This document shows, in pieces, positions 9,131-18,507 of a stretch of 64,000 nt of DNA. Below the pieces are notes generated by a model. That model saw only the letters and a list, made by a program, of their open reading frames with translations. It searched no databases and was not told where the DNA came from. Every line of letters starts with the position of its first letter. The first letter of the stretch is position 1. This stretch comes from Sphingobacterium sp. SGR-19 (GTDB lineage Bacteria > Bacteroidota > Bacteroidia > Sphingobacteriales > Sphingobacteriaceae), in NCBI RefSeq assembly GCF_011043555.1, contig NZ_JAAKGS010000001.1, positions 854,848 to 918,847 on the forward strand, written 5' to 3'. The position numbers and the translations under genes are program-made.

Positions 9131-9162
9131 TTTGTTTGATCCGAATTATTACGCTAATTTTA
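9131..9162 (+). promoter_or_regulatory. Probable promoter of the DEAD-box helicase
   Basis: TTTG (9131-9134), 20-base spacer, TAATTTTA (9155-9162), a 7/8 match to the Bacteroidota -7 element TAnnTTTG. Start of transcription would be near 9170, giving a very short leader before the TTG start at 9185. Confidence 0.5.
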
Positions 9163-9184
9163 GCCAAAATGAATAATTAAGATA

Positions 9185-10405
9185 TTGAAATTTATTGAAT
9201 TTGGTTTCTCTCCCACATTAGAGGAGGGCCTTGATAGTATGGGGTTTGAAGAAGCTACACCCATTCAAGAACAAACGATTCCGGTTATTTTAAATGGAAA
9301 GGACATTATCGCTTGTGCACAAACAGGTACAGGTAAAACAGCTTCTTATCTCTTGCCTCTATTGAACAAAATAGCCGAGAATCCTCGAGAACAGATTAAT
9401 AGCCTTATCCTCGTTCCTACCCGGGAACTCGCCGTACAAATCGACCAACAGATTATGGGATTTGGGTATTTTACCGGAGCCACTTCTATATGTGTATATG
9501 GTGGTGGAGATGGCGCGGGTTACGAACAGCAAAGAAGAGCAATTCAAGAGGGAGTAAACATCATTGTTGCAACTCCGGGTAGGCTTATCGCCCACATGGG
9601 ATCGGGAAAGGTAGATTACAGCCATTTGGAACACCTCGTGTTAGACGAAGCAGATCGTATGCTGGATATGGGGTTTCATGATGATATCATGCGCATTATT
9701 AGTGCATTGCCCAAAAAGAGACAAAGTCTATTATTTTCTGCAACAATGCCTCCAAAAATCCGAACGCTGGCAAAGAAGATACTTCACCAGCCCCTGGAAA
9801 TCAACGTGGCTATTTCTAAACCCTCTGAAGGAATCGACCAACAAGCATATTTGGTATATGATGAGCATAAAATGGAGCTTATCAAACATATATTAGATAA
9901 TCCTACTTATGAGAGTGTTATTATTTTCGCTTCAAAAAAAGACATCGTTAAAAGGTTAAACAAAGAATTGGTTAAAAAGGGAATTGTTGCAGAAGGTTTC
10001 CACTCGGATTTGGAACAAGTACAACGGGAAGATATCATGCAACGATTTAAGGCAAGAAGAATAAGGGTACTGGTAGGTACGGATGTCATTTCCCGAGGTA
10101 TCGATATTGTTGGGATTAGCTTGGTCGTGAATTACGACGTACCTCCTGATCCGGAAGATTATGTACACCGGATTGGGCGCACCGCACGAGCAGCCACCAC
10201 GGGTACCGCCATTACATTCATCAACGAAAAGGATCAAAATCGATTTGCCCGTATCGAGCGGTTGATAGAAAGAGAGATACCGAAAACGCCATTGCCTCCT
10301 GATTTTGCAGAAGGTCCTTCATACGAACCACGTAAGGGAACCAAAAAGAAAAATAACAATCGGAAAAAACCTTTTCGGAAATTTCCTAAACGCAAAACGG
10401 AATAA
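9185..10405 (+). CDS. DEAD-box RNA helicase (RhlE-like)
   Basis: 406 residues, starting at TTG (9185); no in-frame ATG precedes the conserved N-terminus, and the Q-motif part FGFSPTLEEG... follows at once. All helicase motifs are present: EEATPIQEQ (Q), AQTGTGKT (I), PTRELA (Ia), TPGRL (Ib), DEAD (II, about 154), SAT (III), GTDVISRGID (V) and HRIGRTAR (VI). A lysine-rich tail closes the protein. It unwinds RNA duplexes in ribosome assembly or mRNA turnover; such genes are usually cold-induced in this phylum, consistent with the structured region upstream. Confidence 0.9.
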   Translation: MKFIEFGFSPTLEEGLDSMGFEEATPIQEQTIPVILNGKDIIACAQTGTGKTASYLLPLLNKIAENPREQINSLILVPTRELAVQIDQQIMGFGYFTGATSICVYGGGDGAGYEQQRRAIQEGVNIIVATPGRLIAHMGSGKVDYSHLEHLVLDEADRMLDMGFHDDIMRIISALPKKRQSLLFSATMPPKIRTLAKKILHQPLEINVAISKPSEGIDQQAYLVYDEHKMELIKHILDNPTYESVIIFASKKDIVKRLNKELVKKGIVAEGFHSDLEQVQREDIMQRFKARRIRVLVGTDVISRGIDIVGISLVVNYDVPPDPEDYVHRIGRTARAATTGTAITFINEKDQNRFARIERLIEREIPKTPLPPDFAEGPSYEPRKGTKKKNNNRKKPFRKFPKRKTE

Positions 10406-10423
10406 TCCGTTTTGCCTCTACCC

Positions 10424-10843
10424 TTACCTTCTACGTCTGAAAATCAGATAGTCTAAACTAAATTTGCCCGGACCCAATGTTAAAATCGAGAGATAAGCTA
10501 TAAAAAAAGCAGTGGCTAATTCATATTCCCCAAATAATTCCCAGTTATGGATATACAAAGCTACCAACATGGTAGCCAGTAAAGGGATTGTAGCCAAGCG
10601 GGTGAATAAACCGAGAATCAATAGAACCGAACAGAAAAATTCTGCGAATACGGCTAGGCCCAATGACACCGTACTGCCCAACCCCAATATATCAACAAAT
10701 CCATCCTTACGTTCATTAAACTCAACTAGCTTAGCATAGCCATGGTAAGGTATCATCAGTACACCAAAACCTACCCGCAGGACAAACGCTGCAAAATTGC
10801 TAGATGTTGTTCCTTTCTGGACGGTTAGAAAAAATTTCTTCAT
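10424..10843 (-). CDS. DoxX family membrane protein
   Basis: 139 residues with four predicted TM helices. DoxX signatures are visible: RVGFGVLMIPYHGYAKL near the N-terminus and LGLAVFAEFFCSVLLILGLFTR (in two parts) in the middle. DoxX/SURF4-type proteins are small inner-membrane proteins sometimes linked to quinone oxidoreductases or thiol stress; no biochemical role can be given. It converges on the helicase (18 bases between stops). Confidence 0.8.
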   Translation of the reverse strand: MKKFFLTVQKGTTSSNFAAFVLRVGFGVLMIPYHGYAKLVEFNERKDGFVDILGLGSTVSLGLAVFAEFFCSVLLILGLFTRLATIPLLATMLVALYIHNWELFGEYELATAFFIAYLSILTLGPGKFSLDYLIFRRRR

Positions 10844-10942
10844 ATATAAAGATTATATCATGGTAAATATAACAAAAATAGAGACGCAACAATACCCTTC
10901 ATAGTAAATCGTTTACGTCTCTATTAACGGCGGTAGGTCACA

Positions 10943-11470
10943 CTAACGCAGGTGTGCACGTAGCATCCATGCGGTTTTTTCGTGTGCTTCCATAATACCA
11001 ACCAAAAAATCTTCCGTTCCGGCATCGTTATGCTTTTCACCAACCTTGTCTATCTGCTCACGAATGGATACAATAATAGCCTCATAATCCGATAATAGTT
11101 CTTTTATAAGCCCTTGACTATCGTTTTTCTTATAACGTCTCTCTGTCAATTGGGTCAGCTCCAGAAATTCTTTCATAGTACCCACCGCATAATGCCCAAT
11201 CGAACGAACACGTTCTGCAATTTCATCAATGGTTTCTGCCAATTCACCATATAGACCTTCAAAAAACAAATGTTGGGAATGAAAATCAGGTCCTTCCACA
11301 TTCCAATGGGCATTCCGGATTTTCACATACAGCACATGTTCGTCGGCCAATAACTTATTCAAAATGGCTGCAACAGCATGTGAGTCTTTTTCTTTAATAC
11401 CTATGCTAGCCGAGCTCGCTAGAGCTTTTTCAAGCACAGTTGTGTCTGTTTCTTCCATATCCGTTTTCAT
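10943..11470 (-). CDS. dps: Dps family DNA-protecting mini-ferritin
   Basis: 175 residues, four-helix bundle. The inter-subunit ferroxidase signature is complete: the His of NAHWNVEGPDFHSQHLFFEG (about residue 57), then YGELAETIDEIAERVRSIG supplying the acidic ligands. The dodecamer oxidises ferrous iron with hydrogen peroxide and stores ferric mineral, protecting DNA in stationary phase. The upstream gap shared with the RluA-type gene contains the dyad GTGTTA-N7-TAACAC (11496-11514), a possible peroxide-responsive operator; this is inference. Confidence 0.9.
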   Translation of the reverse strand: MKTDMEETDTTVLEKALASSASIGIKEKDSHAVAAILNKLLADEHVLYVKIRNAHWNVEGPDFHSQHLFFEGLYGELAETIDEIAERVRSIGHYAVGTMKEFLELTQLTERRYKKNDSQGLIKELLSDYEAIIVSIREQIDKVGEKHNDAGTEDFLVGIMEAHEKTAWMLRAHLR

Positions 11471-11495
11471 AATTAAAAATTTAAGTAAAAATTAC

Positions 11496-11514
11496 GTGTT
11501 ATTGAGATTAACAC
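11496..11514. promoter_or_regulatory. Dyad in the dps / pseudouridine synthase gap
   Basis: GTGTTA, seven bases, TAACAC: a 6-bp inverted repeat 26 bases upstream of the dps start. Candidate operator only. Confidence 0.3.
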
Positions 11515-11572
11515 AATTTACGGCTTTTTGTTGGTTTTTTTCTATTTTTGCAGCACAAAGTTTTTCGTCCGC

Positions 11573-13258
11573 ATGGTTGCCAACAGCCCTAGCTTTTTTC
11601 ATCATTTTCAATCGGATATTACCGCACTACCAAAACCCCAAGTGTTCACTTTCCCTTTTTGCTATGAACCTGATGAACTCAGTAAAATAGCTGCTGAAGA
11701 ATTGCAGATCTATCTCGAAAAGCAACAGGACTTTACGCACAACTTTGGCTTAAAGAAAATGGAAGGTTCTGCCATTGGTAAGATGTTTGGTGTATTAGTA
11801 GTGGAAAATGAAGACGGTCAAATGGGCTATCTGGCTGCGTGTTCTGGAAAACTTGCGGGCACGAATCAACACACCTTTTTTGTACCGCCTATTTTTGATA
11901 TGCTGACAAAAGAGAGCTTTTTCTTGCAGGAAGAAGAACAAATCAACGCATTAAATCGAAAAATTGAAACCTTAGAAGGTTCTCCCGATTTCCCGGCACT
12001 CCTCCGGCAGCTCAAAGAAACACAGCAACAGGCTGACGAAGAGTTAAAAACTTATCGCCTCCATATGAAAGAGGAAAAAACAAAGCGAAAAAAAATAAGA
12101 ACGGAAAGCAAGGATATACTGTCGGTCGCCGACTATCAGTTGTTGGAAACCGATCTCATCAAACAAAGCTATCGTGACCAACATGAATACGCCGTCCTTA
12201 AAAGCAAATGGAAAGGACAACTAGAATCTATTGAAATATTAATTCAGGATAAGCGGCAGGAAATAGAAAGTTTAAAAAGCAGTCGTAAATTAAAGTCTGC
12301 AACGCTGCAACAGCGATTATTTGAGCAATATCAATTTTTGAATGCGCGGGAGGAAACGAAAAATGTGTTAGCCATTTTTGCCGAGAGCAAGCAGCCTATC
12401 CCTCCGGCAGGCGCTGGCGAGTGCGCGGCCCCAAAATTGCTTCAATATGCATACCAGCATCGATTAAAGCCTATCTGTATGGCGGAATTCTGGTGGGGAG
12501 TTTCACCATCTTCCGAAGTTCGGAAACACAAAAACTTCTATCCCGCTTGTAAAAGTAAATGTGAGCCCATACTATCACACATGCTAAAAGGTTTACAAGT
12601 GGCGCCCAATCCGATGCGCATAAATCCAGCATTCGGACGTACATTTGACATTATTCACGAAGACCACGATATTATCGTCATTAATAAACCCTCGGAATTT
12701 CTTTCTGTTCCGGGCATCCATATTACCGATTCCGTTTATACCAGAATATTAGAACAATATCCGGAGGTTTCCGGCCCTGTCATTATCCACCGGCTGGACA
12801 TGTCTACATCCGGTATTCTGGTATTAGCGAAACATAAAGACGCACATCAATTTATTCAACAACAATTCATACAACATACCGTCATAAAAAGGTATACTGC
12901 TATACTAGATGGGATGGTGAACCTAAAAAATGGACTTATCAACTTACCCCTTCGGGTCGATTTAGACGATCGTCCCCGACAAGTAGTGTGTTACAAATAT
13001 GGCAAACCGGCACAAACGAAGTTCGAGGTACTTACCCATGACAATGGGCTTACCCGTATCCATTTTTTTCCATTGACCGGCCGTACACACCAACTTCGCA
13101 TACACGCCGCCCATCACCTAGGACTCCATACCCCCATACTGGGTGATGATCTATACGGGCAACGTGCAAACAGGCTACACCTCCATGCCGGGTATATCCA
13201 ATTCATTCATCCTAGCACCGGAAAGCTGACAACTTTTACAGCAGAAGATCCTTTCTAA
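11573..13258 (+). CDS. RluA-family pseudouridine synthase with long N-terminal coiled-coil extension
   Basis: 561 residues from the ATG at 11573 (MVANSPSFFHHF); an upstream TTG at 11528 is less likely because the -7-like element TATTTTTG sits at 11543-11550. The C-terminal 200 residues form the RluA catalytic domain: INKPSEFLSVPG, VIIHRLDMSTSGILVLAK with the catalytic Asp (about 407), and PLTGRTHQLRIHAAHHLG. The first 330 residues hold a charged coiled coil (about 125-270) and a PPAGAGECAAPKLLQYAY motif found in the same long-RluA subgroup of Bacteroidota and gammaproteobacteria. It should isomerise specific uridines in rRNA or tRNA; the target cannot be read from sequence. Confidence 0.85.
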   Translation: MVANSPSFFHHFQSDITALPKPQVFTFPFCYEPDELSKIAAEELQIYLEKQQDFTHNFGLKKMEGSAIGKMFGVLVVENEDGQMGYLAACSGKLAGTNQHTFFVPPIFDMLTKESFFLQEEEQINALNRKIETLEGSPDFPALLRQLKETQQQADEELKTYRLHMKEEKTKRKKIRTESKDILSVADYQLLETDLIKQSYRDQHEYAVLKSKWKGQLESIEILIQDKRQEIESLKSSRKLKSATLQQRLFEQYQFLNAREETKNVLAIFAESKQPIPPAGAGECAAPKLLQYAYQHRLKPICMAEFWWGVSPSSEVRKHKNFYPACKSKCEPILSHMLKGLQVAPNPMRINPAFGRTFDIIHEDHDIIVINKPSEFLSVPGIHITDSVYTRILEQYPEVSGPVIIHRLDMSTSGILVLAKHKDAHQFIQQQFIQHTVIKRYTAILDGMVNLKNGLINLPLRVDLDDRPRQVVCYKYGKPAQTKFEVLTHDNGLTRIHFFPLTGRTHQLRIHAAHHLGLHTPILGDDLYGQRANRLHLHAGYIQFIHPSTGKLTTFTAEDPF

Positions 13259-13344
13259 TAACCAACCATTTCCCTAGTTTATCAAGAAAAAGTCACATTC
13301 TCCCCACGTCACACTTCATTCTTTAGAATCATTTAAAGTATTAT

Positions 13345-13352
13345 TACTTTTG
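13345..13352 (+). promoter_or_regulatory. -7 element before the DUF5686 gene
   Basis: TACTTTTG matches TAnnTTTG exactly and lies 68 bases before the ATG at 13421. A -33 TTTG is not clear. Confidence 0.35.
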
Positions 13353-13420
13353 TTCGACTTCCTCAAAAACTGACTTGCATAGTTTAAAAGTCAGGTAGAA
13401 GGTTCATAAAGAGATATACT

Positions 13421-16024
13421 ATGTCAGGTTATCGCGCAACGTCAATTACCAACAAGCTGTTAGCCTATAGGTTAAAGCCCGGAATGCTTATGGCATTCAT
13501 TTTTGTTTCCGTTTTATCGTTCGGACAAACCCTTCATTTAAAAGGAAAAGTAATGGATGTAACCAATAAAGAACCTATTGGTTATGCCACCGTCGCAGCG
13601 GTAGGATCCACGACCGCAGCATCGACTGACGATAATGGAAATTTCATATTAAAAGTCGAGCCGAATTTTTACAAAATCCGTATATCCTTTGTAGGCTACG
13701 AACCCCAAGATGTAAGTATTAGTGGCGAAACTTACCAAGAATTAACAGTTTATCTGGTTCCGGAGGAACACACGATTGAGACTGTAAATATTACAGCTCC
13801 GAAACGAGCCAAATATTCCAATAAAAACAATCCGGCTGTCGAACTTATACGAAAGGTTATTGCCCATAAAGATGAAAATCGAATCGCGTCTTACGAATAT
13901 GCCGAGTATCGACAGTATGAGAAAGTTTCTCTAGGTCTGAGCAACCTATCTGAAAAATTCAAAAACAGAAAAATATTTAAAAATTACCAATTTCTATTTG
14001 AAAAAGAAGACGTAGAAACAGGAAGCACCACGAGAGGCTATACGCTACCTGCCTTTATAGAAGAAAGGTTGTCGCAGGTATATACACGTAAAAAACCAAA
14101 TACGACAAAGCAGCTTATTTTAGCAGAACAGCGTGCGCAATTCGACCCTAAATTCGTAGACAACGATGGCTTGAGCACATACTTTAATAAACTCTACCAA
14201 GATATCGATATCTACGAAAGCAATATCGAATTGGTAACAAATCAATTTTTAAGTCCGATTGCTGGATCATCACCGACGTTTTATAGATTTTACATCACCG
14301 ATACAATTAAAACAGAAACTCCTTATTTGGTAGAATTAAGTTTCTTTCCCCGGAATAAAGCCGATCTTCTCTTCCAGGGAAAATTATATATTACCCTGGA
14401 TGGGAAATATGCTGTTAAACGGGCCAATCTTACTGTATCCGACGACATTAACCTCAACTTTGTCCGCGATCTGGATGTCAAACTCGACTTTCAGCAGGAT
14501 GTTAACAACCGTTACTATCTAAAGACAAGCTCTTTAGGATTGGATTTCTCGTTAACAGATAAAGGCACAGGTATCAAGGGCAATCGCACCGTAACTTTCG
14601 ATGACTTCCGAACAGGTATTGCCCGACCCGACAGCGTCTATGCAGGACCGTCAGTCGTAAAAGCCGTTCAAGAAAATGATACCACATTAAATGAAACATA
14701 TTGGACAACCCATCGTCCAATTGCACTGAAGCCCAATGAGCAAAACATATATCGTAATATCGACACCTTACAGCTTATTCCCTCCTTTCAGCGCTTTATG
14801 GATATAAGTGCTTTAGTTCTGTCGGGCTATAAACAAGCAGGGCCGGTAGAGATTGGTCCTGTCAATACGTTTTATAGCTTTAATCCGGTAGAAGGCTTTA
14901 GATTGCGCTTGGGTGGACGCACAACGGATAGACTAAGTAAACGATTTTATGCCGAAGCTTACACTGCCTATGGATTTAAAGACGAAAAATGGAAATATTT
15001 CTTGAGCGGAACCTACGCCCTCAACAACAAATCGGTATATACATTTCCGCAACATTACCTACGAGCGTCTGTTATGCGAGATACGAAAATCCCGGGACAA
15101 AATTTAGAATTTGTTCAAGAAGATAATTTTTTGTTATCGTTTAAACGGGGTGAGAATGAGCGTTATCTCTACAATGATATCTACCGTTTGCAATATAAAC
15201 GCGAATTTGAAAACAATTTCTCCTACCTCATCGGTTTATCCAAATGGCGGCAACAGCCAGCTGGCATATTGTCGTACCAAATGTTGGATGATCATGGAAA
15301 TAATAGATTGTTCAATGAACTTAACACAACGGAACTTTCTGTCAGTTTACGCTATGCACCCCATGAAGAGTTTTATCAAGGCAAATTGTACCGCACACCT
15401 ATATATAACAAATACCCCATCTTTTACCTCAACTATGTCGCCGGTCTTAAAGATGTTTTAGGAGGAGAATACAATTATCATAATTTCACGTTAGGAGCAG
15501 ATAAACGCTTTTATTTTTCACAACTTGGCTATGCTGACGTAAATATAGAAGGAAATTATATTCTTGGAGATCATATCCCATTCCCATTTTTGAATATCCA
15601 TCGGGCGAACCAAACATATGCTTATCAGCTTCGGTCTTATAATCTTATGAATTTCCTAGAATTTGTAAGTGACCGTTCTATTTCCGCAAACGTACAATAT
15701 TATATGAACGGGTTTCTGTTGAACAAAGTACCCTTGATAAAAAAATTGAAATGGCGTGAGGTGTTCAGTATCAAGGCGATTTATGGCGATTTACGTAATG
15801 AGAACAACCCTGCTTATACGAGCAATGTATTCCAGTTTCAAAAGAATGAAGACAATGAACCAATTACATATGGATTTGGAAGCAGACCTTATGTCGAAGC
15901 TAGTATAGGCTTAACCAATATCTTTAAATTTATCCGAGTAGATTACGTTAAACGCTTGAATTATCTCGATCAACCCGACGTACCGAAACACGGTATCCGG
16001 GTCAGGGTGAAGTTTGATTTTTAA
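13421..16024 (+). CDS. DUF5686 / CarboxypepD_reg-like outer-membrane protein
   Basis: 867 residues. N-terminal signal (about 22-36), then a carboxypeptidase-regulatory-like beta-sandwich (LKGKVMDVTNKEPIGYATV, about 39-120), then the DUF5686 barrel, whose entry motif NNPAVELIRKVIAHKDEN (about 143) is diagnostic. The protein ends in an aromatic beta strand (IRVRVKFDF), the usual outer-membrane insertion signal. Bacteroidota genomes carry several paralogues; function is unknown, probably envelope-related. No SusD partner is adjacent. Confidence 0.85.
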   Translation: MSGYRATSITNKLLAYRLKPGMLMAFIFVSVLSFGQTLHLKGKVMDVTNKEPIGYATVAAVGSTTAASTDDNGNFILKVEPNFYKIRISFVGYEPQDVSISGETYQELTVYLVPEEHTIETVNITAPKRAKYSNKNNPAVELIRKVIAHKDENRIASYEYAEYRQYEKVSLGLSNLSEKFKNRKIFKNYQFLFEKEDVETGSTTRGYTLPAFIEERLSQVYTRKKPNTTKQLILAEQRAQFDPKFVDNDGLSTYFNKLYQDIDIYESNIELVTNQFLSPIAGSSPTFYRFYITDTIKTETPYLVELSFFPRNKADLLFQGKLYITLDGKYAVKRANLTVSDDINLNFVRDLDVKLDFQQDVNNRYYLKTSSLGLDFSLTDKGTGIKGNRTVTFDDFRTGIARPDSVYAGPSVVKAVQENDTTLNETYWTTHRPIALKPNEQNIYRNIDTLQLIPSFQRFMDISALVLSGYKQAGPVEIGPVNTFYSFNPVEGFRLRLGGRTTDRLSKRFYAEAYTAYGFKDEKWKYFLSGTYALNNKSVYTFPQHYLRASVMRDTKIPGQNLEFVQEDNFLLSFKRGENERYLYNDIYRLQYKREFENNFSYLIGLSKWRQQPAGILSYQMLDDHGNNRLFNELNTTELSVSLRYAPHEEFYQGKLYRTPIYNKYPIFYLNYVAGLKDVLGGEYNYHNFTLGADKRFYFSQLGYADVNIEGNYILGDHIPFPFLNIHRANQTYAYQLRSYNLMNFLEFVSDRSISANVQYYMNGFLLNKVPLIKKLKWREVFSIKAIYGDLRNENNPAYTSNVFQFQKNEDNEPITYGFGSRPYVEASIGLTNIFKFIRVDYVKRLNYLDQPDVPKHGIRVRVKFDF

Positions 16025-16076
16025 ATGGTATGTGTTTTGTTTAAAAAAAAATCTATTTTTAAAACAAAAACCCGCT

Positions 16077-16655
16077 ATGTACCCAGACAAACTTCGCCTA
16101 GTTTACCAATATCCGACTATGTCCTATGCTGATATCGACCGGATTATAGAACGGCATGAAAAAGTCTCCTTTAAAAAAGGTGATCTACTATTGCGTGAAG
16201 GGCAAATTAGCGATTGCTACTATATATTAGACGAAGGTATTGCCCGCTCTTTCGTTCATGATTACGAAGGTAATGATATCAGTACCAACTTCTTTTGCCC
16301 CGGCGAAGTCGTCATTGAAGTTGCTTCTATATTCCATCATATCCCTACGCAAGAGAATATTATCTGTATAACAGATTGCATATTGTGGAAAATAAAGATC
16401 GAACAATTCCAAGGGCTGTTCGAGACCATTCCCGCACTGGCAGAATGGGGACGTGCCTGGATGGCCTATCAGTTACTCATCACCAAAAAAAGAGCTATAG
16501 ATATCATCAGCCTATCAGCAATAGATCGGTATAAACAACTCCTGGCCGAGAAACCACTTATCTTTCAGCAAGCACCATTAAAACACATCGCTACTTTTTT
16601 GGGTATTACCGATACCTCCCTCAGTCGTATCCGAAAAGAACTGGTGAATAAATAG
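16077..16655 (+). CDS. Crp/Fnr family transcriptional regulator
   Basis: 192 residues from ATG 16077; the frame is open upstream to 16014 but that part overlaps the preceding gene end. An N-terminal cyclic-nucleotide-binding beta barrel (FKKGDLLLREGQISDCYYIL) is followed by a long dimerisation helix and a short winged helix (ATFLGITDTSLSRIRKELV). No cysteine cluster of the FNR type is seen, so it is not an iron-sulfur oxygen sensor; in this phylum such single-gene Crp-like proteins often control nearby redox or stress genes. Confidence 0.8.
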   Translation: MYPDKLRLVYQYPTMSYADIDRIIERHEKVSFKKGDLLLREGQISDCYYILDEGIARSFVHDYEGNDISTNFFCPGEVVIEVASIFHHIPTQENIICITDCILWKIKIEQFQGLFETIPALAEWGRAWMAYQLLITKKRAIDIISLSAIDRYKQLLAEKPLIFQQAPLKHIATFLGITDTSLSRIRKELVNK

Positions 16656-16705
16656 CGTCTCTTGAAAACTTGCCCTACGGCAAGTAACTTCAACACCTAG
16701 TGCTT

Positions 16706-16713
16706 TATTTTTG
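16706..16713 (+). promoter_or_regulatory. -7 element before the VOC gene
   Basis: TATTTTTG fits TAnnTTTG, 31 bases before the ATG at 16745; no convincing -33 box at the expected distance. Confidence 0.35.
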
Positions 16714-16744
16714 AATAGTTGAAGAGACCAAAACCCCGTTTATT

Positions 16745-17116
16745 ATGGAAATTAGATTCAAAGGCGGTGTGAATATTGCTATGAAGATTCCACCAGAAAA
16801 ATACGAAGAAACAGTGGCATTTTATAGGGACATTCTCTTATTTGATGTGGAGGAAGTACCTATAACGCACTCTGCTGTATTGGCAACGCACCGATTGGAT
16901 TTTGGACAAAACATTTTGTGGTTGGACTGTGTTGAGGGAATAACGGATTCAAAAATAAGTTTAGAGATAAGTACGGAGGATATAGAAAGTGCCACAAATT
17001 ATTTGCGTGTAAATGATGTTACTATATGTGATGAAGTGGAGGAAATAGATCCATCCATGCATTGGATCGAAGATCCCGCGGGTAATATATTTCTGTTAAG
17101 GGAAGGGATTGCATGA
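16745..17116 (+). CDS. VOC (glyoxalase/bleomycin-resistance fold) protein
   Basis: 123 residues with two beta-alpha-beta-beta-beta modules: KIPPEKYEETVAFYRDIL in the first and WIEDPAGNIFLLREG closing the second. Typical metal ligands (His/Glu) are not all obvious, so enzymatic activity is uncertain. The superfamily covers glyoxalases, dioxygenases and drug-binding proteins. Single gene. Confidence 0.75.
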   Translation: MEIRFKGGVNIAMKIPPEKYEETVAFYRDILLFDVEEVPITHSAVLATHRLDFGQNILWLDCVEGITDSKISLEISTEDIESATNYLRVNDVTICDEVEEIDPSMHWIEDPAGNIFLLREGIA

Positions 17117-17144
17117 TAAGTATAAACGGTAGGGATTAAAAGTA

Positions 17145-17170
17145 AGGGCCGAACTGTGACATTCGGCCCT
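17145..17170. terminator. Hairpin after the VOC gene
   Basis: Nine-bp perfect stem AGGGCCGAA / TTCGGCCCT with an eight-base loop, 28 bases past the VOC stop. No T-tract on either strand. The rest of the gap to 17375 shows no gene. Confidence 0.5.
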
Positions 17171-17375
17171 ACATCTACCTATGAAAAACATGCCCTTTGG
17201 GAGGGCTAATACAAAAGTAGGCTTTAAATTAAGAACCCCACAGCATTTTAAAGAGTTTATTGGCAAATGTCGAAGTATAGCTACACCATATTTTTTTGAA
17301 CACATCAAATCTTATTCACATTTTATCCGTTTTTCACAAAATTTTATTTAATTCGTAGACTTCAAAGGATATACA

Positions 17376-18029
17376 ATGAGCTTATATAAGTTAGAAGAAT
17401 ATATTGAAACAGGGAATCACCATGACCTGGAAATATTGTTGCGTGCACAACCGGAATTTTTGAGAGAGCAAACAAGCCATGATATATCTCCCTTATTACT
17501 CGCTTGTTATTACCACAAAGACCAAGTAATCAAAACGATATTAAATTACTTAACCGCCATCACGATCCATGAGTCCTGTGCGATCGGCTTAGTAGACCAG
17601 ATAGAGATCATGCTCAAACAGAAACCTGAAGTCATTGACGAGGTTTCCACACACGGCTTTACACCCTTGGGCATAGCGACACATTTCGGGCAAGAAAAGG
17701 TTGTGCAAACACTTTTAGCAAAAGGTGCAGACCCCAATATAAGCTCCCAAAATGGGTATTATGTATATCCGCTGCATACAGCGCTTACCGGAGGCTATGA
17801 TCAGATAAGTAAGATGTTAATTGAAGCCGGCGCAAACGTAAACGTGGCACAACATGCCCGTATCACACCATTGCATATCGCCGCACAACAAGGCAATATT
17901 GATATGATCATCATCTTATTGGAAAGCGGAGCAGATGTTTCCGTAAAAACGGAAATGGGCTTGTCCGCTTCTGATCTAGCTCTCGAAAAGGGACATAAGG
18001 AGCTGGCGGAAATATTACGGGTAGCCTAA
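17376..18029 (+). CDS. Ankyrin-repeat protein
   Basis: 217 residues made of about six ankyrin units; the clearest are GFTPLGIATHFGQEKVVQTL, YPLHTALTGGYDQISKMLIE and ITPLHIAAQQGNIDMIIILL. No signal peptide or extra domain, so it should be a small cytoplasmic protein-binding scaffold. Partner unknown. Flanking genes are unrelated. Confidence 0.85.
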   Translation: MSLYKLEEYIETGNHHDLEILLRAQPEFLREQTSHDISPLLLACYYHKDQVIKTILNYLTAITIHESCAIGLVDQIEIMLKQKPEVIDEVSTHGFTPLGIATHFGQEKVVQTLLAKGADPNISSQNGYYVYPLHTALTGGYDQISKMLIEAGANVNVAQHARITPLHIAAQQGNIDMIIILLESGADVSVKTEMGLSASDLALEKGHKELAEILRVA

Positions 18030-18070
18030 TTATATTAACGTTTTATATAATAAAAAAATACATCCATATT

Positions 18071-18101
18071 TTTGGCGTATATTTTCTTTTTGTTACCTTT
18101 A
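18071..18101 (+). promoter_or_regulatory. Promoter of the 126-residue gene
   Basis: TTTG (18071-18074), 19-base spacer, TACCTTTA (18094-18101): 7/8 match to the -7 consensus, ending 25 bases before the ATG at 18127. Confidence 0.5.
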
Positions 18102-18126
18102 AGGTAGATTATAAACTTCCATCGCT

Positions 18127-18507
18127 ATGCACACAAAAACGGAATACCTCATTTGGGATAAAATTGTCAATAGTGCTAAGACAAGAATCAATCTAAGTGA
18201 CTATGGTGAAAAGGCAACCAAAATCAGCTCGGAAATTTTGGATAAGTTCATACTACATATCATTGTCGCTTTTGCATCCGGAGAAGAACACTGCACCATC
18301 TCTACCAATCTCCACAATGAATTGCATCATATCGGAATCAATGTCCATGAAGATGTAATCGACAAAATAGTTTCAGACAAACACGTCGTATTCAGCGCCG
18401 AGATATACGCCGCCTATCTTACGTTCTCTATGTTGGAAGATGGCCACACCGAACAGGAAGTATTGGGGTATGTGACCGATCTTCTGGATACACCAAAAAT
18501 ACATTAA
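18127..18507 (+). CDS. Hypothetical protein, 126 residues
   Basis: I do not recognise the family. It is predicted to be an all-alpha cytoplasmic protein without signal or TM segment (for example SEILDKFILHIIVAFASGE and YAAYLTFSMLEDGHTEQEVL). It has its own good promoter, a normal start, and codon use like its neighbours, so it is likely a real gene. Its stop TAA overlaps the stop of ribD on the opposite strand (TTAA at 18504-18507). Confidence 0.65.
   Translation: MHTKTEYLIWDKIVNSAKTRINLSDYGEKATKISSEILDKFILHIIVAFASGEEHCTISTNLHNELHHIGINVHEDVIDKIVSDKHVVFSAEIYAAYLTFSMLEDGHTEQEVLGYVTDLLDTPKIH

Noticed and set aside
8979..9167. 62-codon minus-strand ORF before the helicase
   Set aside because: It runs through the terminator hairpin and the helicase promoter and shows no protein-like pattern.
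17096..17308. 70-codon minus-strand ORF after the VOC gene
   Set aside because: Crosses the hairpin at 17145-17170, has no recognisable composition or start context.
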